Part shown: piece after piece, positions 48,001-57,000 of the stretch
Position numbering within the stretch: position 1 is the first letter of the stretch
Layout: each line of letters begins with the position of its first letter
Source: Leptasterias polaris
Lineage: Eukaryota > Echinodermata > Asteroidea > Forcipulatida > Asteriidae
NCBI GenBank assembly: GCA_037783415.1
Contig: JAZGTN010000017.1
Coordinates: 2,486,501-2,550,500 of the forward strand
Reading direction: 5' to 3'
DNA: 64,000 nucleotides
Notes under the pieces: model-generated
The model's database searches: none
What the model was told of the DNA's origin: nothing
What the model saw: only the letters and a program-made list of their open reading frames with translations
Made by a program: the position numbers and the translations under genes

Positions 48001-51000
48001 CCATGCTAGAGCAGATGTCCATCAGACCACCTTGCTAGCCTGGTGGCTAGAGGCAGTTTGAAATCTGCATTTTTACATCACATCAGAAGTACTGAGTGAA
48101 GTGTTTAATGCACATCGATGTAAGGGCAAAAACAAATTCATAATCCTTTATCTAGATACATGCTGTTGCTGGTTGTTTTCATGCTTCCTGTATTCAGTAT
48201 AGTGGAGCTCGCTGATTCTTGTTATATCCAAAAGGTTCCGGTTATATCCAAAAGGTTCCTCACAATTTGTTGTCCTTCAAGCCTGGGGCTGGTGTTATTA
48301 AACTGAGAGCGCTAAGTCCCTGTTGTAGATGTACATGCACAATTATTTTAAGCCTCCTGGGCACACACGTATATCGCACATGTGCGTGACTACAGAATGA
48401 TTTTATTTTTGACAGACATTTTTCCAGGATGAATTTTGCGTTATTGGTGTGCGCCTACCCAATTGGTGTGCGCCTACCCAATTGGTGTGCGCCTACCCAA
48501 TTGGTGTGCGCCTACCCAATTGCTCATCTGCGTACACCTCAATTCCACTGGCTGGTTATGCTTGCAGTCTCATATTATGCTCGTTAACAGATGATAAATT
48601 TGTTTTCACTTTCAGCATGTTGATTCGATGACACATACTTGTAGTAAAGAATTAAAGCTCTGGCATGCTTAGAGCCGCTTAAAACCTTTACATTGACCAG
48701 AGCAGAATTTGACAACTTTTTTTTACAAATTTAAATGCCCTTTAACCAAATTTCACATGGTTTTTTTTTATATTAAAATCTGTTTTGTTTTCGTATGGAC
48801 TTTATTTTTTGTTCAACCTTGATTTTGTTTCTGTATTTACAGATTGTACCTAACTCATGTGCTACCCATGCACTGCTCAGTGTGTTATTAAACTGCCCCA
48901 GTATCAAACTCGGAGAAACTCTCAGCAGTCTGAGAGATTATACAAGGGACTTCGGTCCAGAGGTGAGATCTTTATTTTTTTTATATATATATTTTTTTCT
49001 ATAGATGTTAACAGTCACATTACACCATTTGTGATTACATATTAGGACTTGCAGACATGCCAACTAGTACGTTTTTCCCGTATTTCGTACGGGTTTTCTT
49101 TAAAAATACGGGTGTACAGGTTTTCCAAAAAAAATACGGTTTTGACCACGCCACCGCAAAAATAATTCCATTCCCCCAAAACGGCTGCGAGAAATACTCT
49201 ACTAACTAAAGCTAGTAGTGCTATTAAGCCATGTGGTACAACCTCGTTTCCAATGGTGTACAATCTCGCCGCGCAATTATTTTCTTTCCCAGAATGATCG
49301 ATACGGCGCACGCGCTACCCATGTTAGCGAGGTTGTCTGTGGGCACGAGGCAGCGGAGGCTCGTTTATCACCAATTATTCGTAAGCGCGTCAGTTATTGG
49401 TGCATGGTATGTAAACAAACCTGTATTAACCAATCGGAACACTGCATGCAAAAGGTTACGATTGTTCGCCTTTCGAGAGCTGTCAGTGTCAGTTCACGCT
49501 GTTTTGGGGAATTTTTTTAGCACTCCTGCATGAAATTGTAATATAAATATCTGATTATGGCTTCGACCTCGTCGAATAAAAGGAAGCAGTCATTTAAAGG
49601 AGAATATTCAGCGAAGTAGGACTTCATAAAAGTGTCCAAAAAAGGGAGAAAATAATTAATTTATCAATAATGTTATTTTGTTATGTAATTTGTAAGCAGC
49701 ATCCCTCACAATATGGAATGGATGGAGGTACGCAGGAGATGTTTTTTTGTTAATATGGAGGTATGATTGTGTCAGATATCTTTCAAAAAATATAAATTTT
49801 TGGCTAAAAGGTTGCCCCAAATCGTCCGCTTGCGACTTCTCTTGTCCACTCTCGTTCAGCTGCACAACGAATTGGACAAACTCTTGCGCAATCTGCAGTT
49901 TGCGCCATGCAGAATCGGCAGCTCCCATTGCCTATCGAGTAAAGGTTTGCGCAATTTTCAGATTGCGCATTGTCTTGTACACCATGCGCGCTGTGTACTT
50001 CCACGAAACACGACGCAACGACCGTGGATCACAAAATCATGAGACCAAAATCACAGAGATATCAGTGGATGTGTTCTGGTTTTTTAGTTCAATTTTGTTA
50101 AAAACATGTTTGGTTGGTCAAAGTCTGACATTTAATTTTTTTAATTTATTTTTGATAATTTTTTTTTTTTTAAGTCGAATAAAAAGTTTAGGGTCGTGGC
50201 ACGGGAAACCGAAACAGACATGACAGAACACCCTTTTGGGGGCTAAACTCTTTTATGCATTTTTTTTCAAAAATACAGGTTTTTAAGGAAAAATACAGGT
50301 TTTGGGGTTTCAGAATACAGTTTTGTGATCCCAGAGGTTGGCATGTCTGGACTTGTGGGATTTGAAGTATTGGATGGTGGGGGTATTGATATTTGTTCAG
50401 TTTGCGGTAAAACCCTGCGATTAAATCTACTTGCTGTGTCAGAGGAAGACAATGACTAGAGCAGGCTAGACAAAACACTGAGACCATAAATATCTCGCTC
50501 CGCGGCAGTGAAGATAATTACGAGAAGTCCCCCAATCCAGTAAGTGAAAGAAAGAGTCTGTCAGTTAATACCTGCTTACTCCTAGGTAGTAGATAACAAG
50601 GAGGGCTGGTTCTTATTGGAACTAAGTAGACTTTTGATTCCCAATCTACTTTTTGGCATAAGATAAACAGCAGGACAAGTTCTTGTTTGAGCTCGGAAGT
50701 TTCCCAATTTCAGATAAGTTGTAGGACAAGTTTATAAAGAGTGATCTACACAGAATGTTGTCACGCAAACTGAACTAAGACTTAATTTGCAATCGCACTA
50801 TGGCCCAGTATAACTGTTAACATCTTCAGGGCTCAATTTCACAAAGAGCTAAGATTTATCTGAAATTGCGTATCAATCTTATTAAATGCAAAGCAAAGTG
50901 TGATGTCACAGTACAAATCACTAGGGTAATATTGACAACTCATCTAAAAATGAATCTTAGTGCTTTGTTAAATCCAGCCCTGGGCATATATTAATTTGAT

Positions 51001-54000
51001 GTTTTACAGAGATGCATCGATGCTCTACCTGCAAAAAATCCAACAATCTTCATATTTTTCATGTTTTTGTAATTTAACAGAACAAAGGTTATGCCATTGG
51101 CAATGTCCCAGAGCTTGCCAAGATTCACAATTCCCACGCCCACCCTGAGCCGAGACAGATTCCGGAGAAGCAGATGGGGATCTTAACGACCAGAGCGAGG
51201 GAGACATTTCACTTTGTCAGCTATGTACCCATCAAGGACAGATTGATCGAACTGGATGGCCTCAAACCACACCCGATCGATCATGGTGATTATTGATTAT
51301 TGATTCTCACTTATTGACTATTAACCACTTTCCAACAAGAATTGTTTTGGGGATTATCATTGTCTCAACGACACCCTGACTAAACAAATTAGATTAAAGG
51401 GAAGGTGTACGTTTGGTAATCACTACTAAAATTAATGGCAAAAAAAAAAGTATTATTAGAAGCCGACAGCAGCTTTCTGTAGTTTAAAGTATTTTGAGAA
51501 ACATTTCACTTTGAAGAAATGTGGTGTAAAAAGATATAAGTTTTTATGAACCAAATTTGTAATCTGAGAAACGTTTCTGTCAGAAACATTTCTCAGATTG
51601 TGTATTCCTATTTGGGATTATTCTTCCTGCGTGGAGATATTCGCTTCGGATTTTCAGGGTAGTATTTTGTATATATCTACATTTAGATAGGATTCAAACA
51701 ATGGAACGGTTCCGAAAACAAGGTATATTTTGGCTTTAAGCATTATACCAGAACTGAGTATTAGTCGTAAAATTTACACCATGTGAGGAGAAGGAAATGC
51801 ATTATACACCGTTGGAGGAATTTGTCTGACAAGAGACTCAAATTTCATAGGCTCCAGTCTTTGTAGGGATCACACCAATATTTAATTCAAATGATTTTTA
51901 AAACTCCCAGGCCCTTTTTAAAACCCAATTGAGCTTCTAAAGGTTCCGTCAGTAATTTTGAAATATACTTGGGGTATCGTATACTTGGGTGTGATCCCTG
52001 GCTACAAGGCAGTTTACGGTTGAATGGCTTCTGACTGGCACCCCCTGGACAAAGATATTGACAAAATAGGGAGACTGCCAACATAGGGCTAGATAGCTCA
52101 GTTGGTAGAGCGCCGGCACGTTAAACCGGAGGTCATTGGTTCTAGTCCCGCTCTAGTCAATTTTTCTTTGTTCAACCCAAAATCAGTAATATTGAAAGTG
52201 TACATACATTTTTGGTATGAAGGTGGAGTTTCGAAAATGGCCAAAGACATGCCAAAGTTCAGAGGTTACGTTCAGTCTCAGTTTTTCACCAGTGTCTGAC
52301 ACGGAATTATGTTGTAATATTTTGTGGATTTTCAGGACTTTGGGGAGAGAACGAGGACTGGACAGAGAAGTTTAGACGAGTTATTGGAGAGAGGCTGGAA
52401 AATGAAGGGTAGGCGAATATTAAAGATCTGTAAAATTTCTCTCAACTCTAATTTTACATCAGCCTAAATTGTTTTTTGAAATGCTGTTTGAGAAGCATCT
52501 TTTAGGCAGTTTTTGAAATGTTGTTAAGCATCATTTAGGCAGATTTGGTACAACAGAAATTGTCTTTATCTTATCTTACGATGCTTAGTTGGAAATTTCT
52601 AAAGACGAGACCTGCATTTGTGATTTTATATATTTGTAACAGCGTGAATGCAAAAGATTTCGACGAACATTTGTAAAAATCTTTAATTTTTGATTTACCT
52701 TTGTTTATCCTGTTCCTGTGTTTCAGTGGATCGTCTGACATTCGGTTCAACCTGATGGCTGTAGTTGGGGATAGATGCCAATCCTACGAGCAGAAACTAG
52801 ACACCCTGAAGAATAACAAACAGATTATACTGGACGCCTTGGATCAGGTAAACCAAAGAAACACTCAGTATAAACCTCGCAGATGCTAAAGTTAATTGTG
52901 GTAATCGGTATGTGGCATGAAGTAACCCCCTCCCCCCATTGTTTCTTCATTGTGTTCTTGGAATTTTTAGGAATTCTTATAAGGGTACTTCTGTATAAGA
53001 GGGGAAGAGTGAATTAGTGTATGGGAACATTTGGAGTGACGCCCTCCGCCACATATCAAACAAAGCTAGCATCAACTATTTTATAACAATTTTACATTTT
53101 ACTTCTAAATTTTTCTCTGAGCATGTTTGGAGTATTGTTTATTTGATGTGCATTTAAATATTTTGATATTAATGTATACACCAATCCGACGAAAACAAGT
53201 TGGCAGCGCCCTCTATTGACAAAATTTATCAACTGCGGTGTCGCAAGCTGGAAGCACAGTAGAGATCAGTGCTTCCAGCTTGCGACACCGCAGTTGTTAA
53301 ATTTTGTCAATAGAGGGCGCTACCAAATTTTTTTCATCGGATTGGTGTATACATATAATATAACATAATATAACGGTGGCGTGTCGCGGCTGAACGGTCA
53401 AAATTGCACCAGACTCGAGCTCTGGTGTTTTTGACCAGCAGAGTGTGGGTTGGAGTCCCGGTCTTGACACTTGTGTCCTTTAAGCAAGACACTTAACCAT
53501 TTTTTGCATCGTCTGTGTGGTGTGTAATGCATGTCAAAAGAACCCAGTACACTTATTGTAAAGAGAATGGGTTTGCCCCAGTGTTTCTGGCATGGTCTAG
53601 CAGCAATATGCGCCACCTCACCTTGTATACCTTGCAGACATTGTATTATGGTTGCTTTGTCTCATAAAATCATTTTTAACAATCACAACCAAATTTGATA
53701 TTTTAGTGCCAGGAGTGTCATTTAATGTACACCTCTATTTCCTGTTCAATCTTCAACATTTATTTCCGTACATAAATCAAAGTAAACAACTTGATTAGTT
53801 AACATGTATGGATGCATGACCCGCAAGAGCAAAAGCTTGTAGGCTGGCCTCTGGGATGCCTTGTACAAAACAAAGATGGAAAGTAATTATATAAAAATTT
53901 GATTATTAATATTATTTATATAGAAACTGCGCAATATAAATGAATAGATTTGTATTGTGTGTTTATTTCATTTCATGTATGATGTAGTTTTTAGTTTAGA

Positions 54001-57000
54001 GTTTAGGATTATATAGGTTTAGTAATCCTTTTTTTTTTTTATATTCCCCCCCCCCCCAATCTCAACATGGATGTAATTTCTGTGTGCAGTTAATACAGGC
54101 AACACATCCGCATCTCTTTGTTGAGGCAAAGAATCAGCTGTCCATGCAAATGTCCGAATCGGAACCAACGCCAGCGGACCCCATTCGAGCCCCCAGCCCA
54201 AGTCGTCATCACGAGGCCGGTGAGCACCAACCGCGGCCCTCCCATCAAATCGTTCCCGCTCACAGCCCGGTTCCCACACATCAACCGGTCCCAAAGCACA
54301 GACCGGATACTACGAGCGAGGTGTCTACGTATCAACCCGTGCCCACACACCAGACGGTCCCCAACGCCAGACGTTTCATACCGAGGGAGCTTCAAGATCC
54401 GGACTGGAATCCCACCAAGGAGTACCAAGGGAGCTCCTCCTCCACCTCCAAGAAGAAAAAGAAGAAAAAGAAGAAGAAGCACAAGAAGCATAAAAAACAT
54501 TCCAAGAAAATCAAGAGTTATGAGACATTCCAACCCTATAGGTAAGAAAACCCATTATCTTGCTACATTTTAGAGATTATGTCTTCGACCCCAAGACCGC
54601 CTAGCTCACCCTAGCGGTAAGATGCCAGTTCGGTTTCTATCATGGGTGGCTATCACATCAAGCACTCACCTCTCTCATCACTGTGGCCCTGGTTCGATTC
54701 CCGACTAAGGCCATAGTATGAGTAATGATAATAACTATTTTTTATATTGACTCAACCTACGGGCGTCTTAAAGTGCTGGTTATTATTTGTTTATTTGTTA
54801 AGTTTTTAATGTATGAGACCCTTTTATGTAGCACCTTGTAAAGGCTTACAAGGCAAGTTGAGTTGTGCATTGGTTCTCTCTTATGCTGTGAGGGTTTTTC
54901 TCCAGGTCTTCTGGTTTTCCTCCCTCTGGAAAAATCAAACACCCTTTGATCTCTTGCTGGGCTCTGTGGTTATATATGGATCGATGCAGATGCCAGCGGC
55001 TCAAACACATTATTGCCGCGTCCTTAGGAATTCAGTTTCTCAGCTGTGAGTAAGAATGATTAGCCTCCCAAATTGTTATTATTGCCTCCAGACCACCGTT
55101 CAAGTGGGAATGCTTGATTTGCTACCCATTTTCTTTCTCGTATCGGAACGTGCGGGTAACAGCATCACCAGCAGAATGTCCAAATTGGAGTATAATATGC
55201 CCGCTGTCTGCTGGGCATACCAAGTATGCCCAGCAGGACAGGGGAAACATTCTCATTGGAACATTCCAAGTGATCTGAATTTTTGAGACACTTCCTTAGA
55301 CGCTGCGTTCCTCTGTTTCTCTAATTGCTTGGAATTGCTTCTCAAAAACGAAGTGACCTAAAGCTTTACATTAAAAAAAAAATAATAATATTCTTGCAGT
55401 GGATCTATTCTACGCTGCTACAATCGTTGTTGTGTCACCTGTTCACCATAGCAGTCATGACTACTGATTTTTATTTGAAAGGAGGGGTCTGACTATTTTT
55501 CCTTCCTGCCTTCCTGTTTGATAGTAGTTTGTTTTGTTGTAGTAAAACAAGAATGAGAATTTGATGTTGGAAGTTTGCTTTCAAAGATGCTACTAAAGCA
55601 AAACAGAATTAGAACCTCTTCCCTTTATGTACACCCCTAGATTACCACCAGCTTTGGATAGTCACAATTACGCTAAGTCACCGCTCATGTCAGACGACGA
55701 CATCTCTGCACTCTCGTCAGCATCCTCGACAAGCGAATCGGAGAGCAATTTCTTCACCGATGACGAAAGTGACGAGGACAGGAAGAATGCACGCACTAAT
55801 GACCACAAGAAGGAAAGTATCTTGAAGAAACACGGCGGCGACGCAGACAGGGGGGAGTCCTCCATCCTCCGGGTTACCTTCAAGGAGGAGAAGAGTCCAG
55901 AGCTCCCGATCCATCCACAACCAAAGACTGTCGATGGTAGACATGACATGTCAAAGCAGCTGAGTATTCAGACAGTGTTTGAAAATAAAGAAATACCCTC
56001 GCCCTCATCCAGTTCGGGCAGCACCGACACGGCCTCGGAGATGGGTAGTGCCTTCAACTCGCCGATCTGCTCAGCGACTGCCTCGCGATCATGCAGTCCC
56101 AACACGACCAAGCTTCTCAAGTTCCATCACTGGAAGTCCGGCTCAGTCACAGACCTCAACGCCGAACTTGAGGCATCGGTAGCAGACGGGCATCCTGGCG
56201 TCAGACAATCTGGCGGGAGATTTATACAGACCCGGAGGTCAGCGCTGAAGATGGCGTCGATCGATGGATTGCCGGACTCAACATCATTGGTGTCGTCGAC
56301 TTCACAAGGAGAAACACCAGGATTGAACAATGCATCGAGGTATTCAGCCTTAGGGATGCCTGCTGCACAAGCCAGTCCATCCTTGCTGCTCTCACAACAT
56401 GGGAAACCTCCTTTTGCTCAACGGGTAAGTCTTTTTTATCATAATAATTAAATTAATACTAATAATACTAAGTTCTTATACAGCACATCTTGTAGCTACA
56501 TGTGTAGATCAAGGCGCTCGGCAGTATTGTTATCCCTGTTCATCGGGCAAATCTAGACCATTCCTCAAACTTTCTCAGCTACCTGTGGAGCGAATAAACC
56601 CAATCTGCTTAATTTAGCCCCTAAGGTTGTTAATAATTCACTCAGGCTCCGGTCAAAACACCTTAAAGGCAGGGTACACTTTCAATAATTGTCAAAGACC
56701 AGTATCCTCACTTGGTGTATCTCAACATATGCATAAAATAACAAACCTGTGAAAACTTTGGCTCAAGTGGTCAATGAAGTTGCGAGAAAATGGTGAAAGA
56801 AAACACATCATTGTTGCATAGAAATGTGTGCATTCAGATGGCTGAGAGAGGCTTCATGCCTGAAGCCTTTCTCAGATTCAAATTATCTCTTTCTCTAAAA
56901 CTAAACTACTTCAAAGGGAGTCGTTTATCTCAATGTTTATAAATCAACAACTCTCCAGTGCTCCTTACCAAGTAAGTTTTTATGGTCGTTTACTTGTAGA

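Noticed and set aside
49747..50223. 158-codon open frame in BAP1 intron 4 as a transposase
   Set aside because: No catalytic motif or domain. The translation is low complexity toward the end.
54090..54573. Alternative frames across BAP1 exon 8
   Set aside because: Only one frame continues from exon 7 and into exon 9 with matching phase. The others are shadows of the biased composition.
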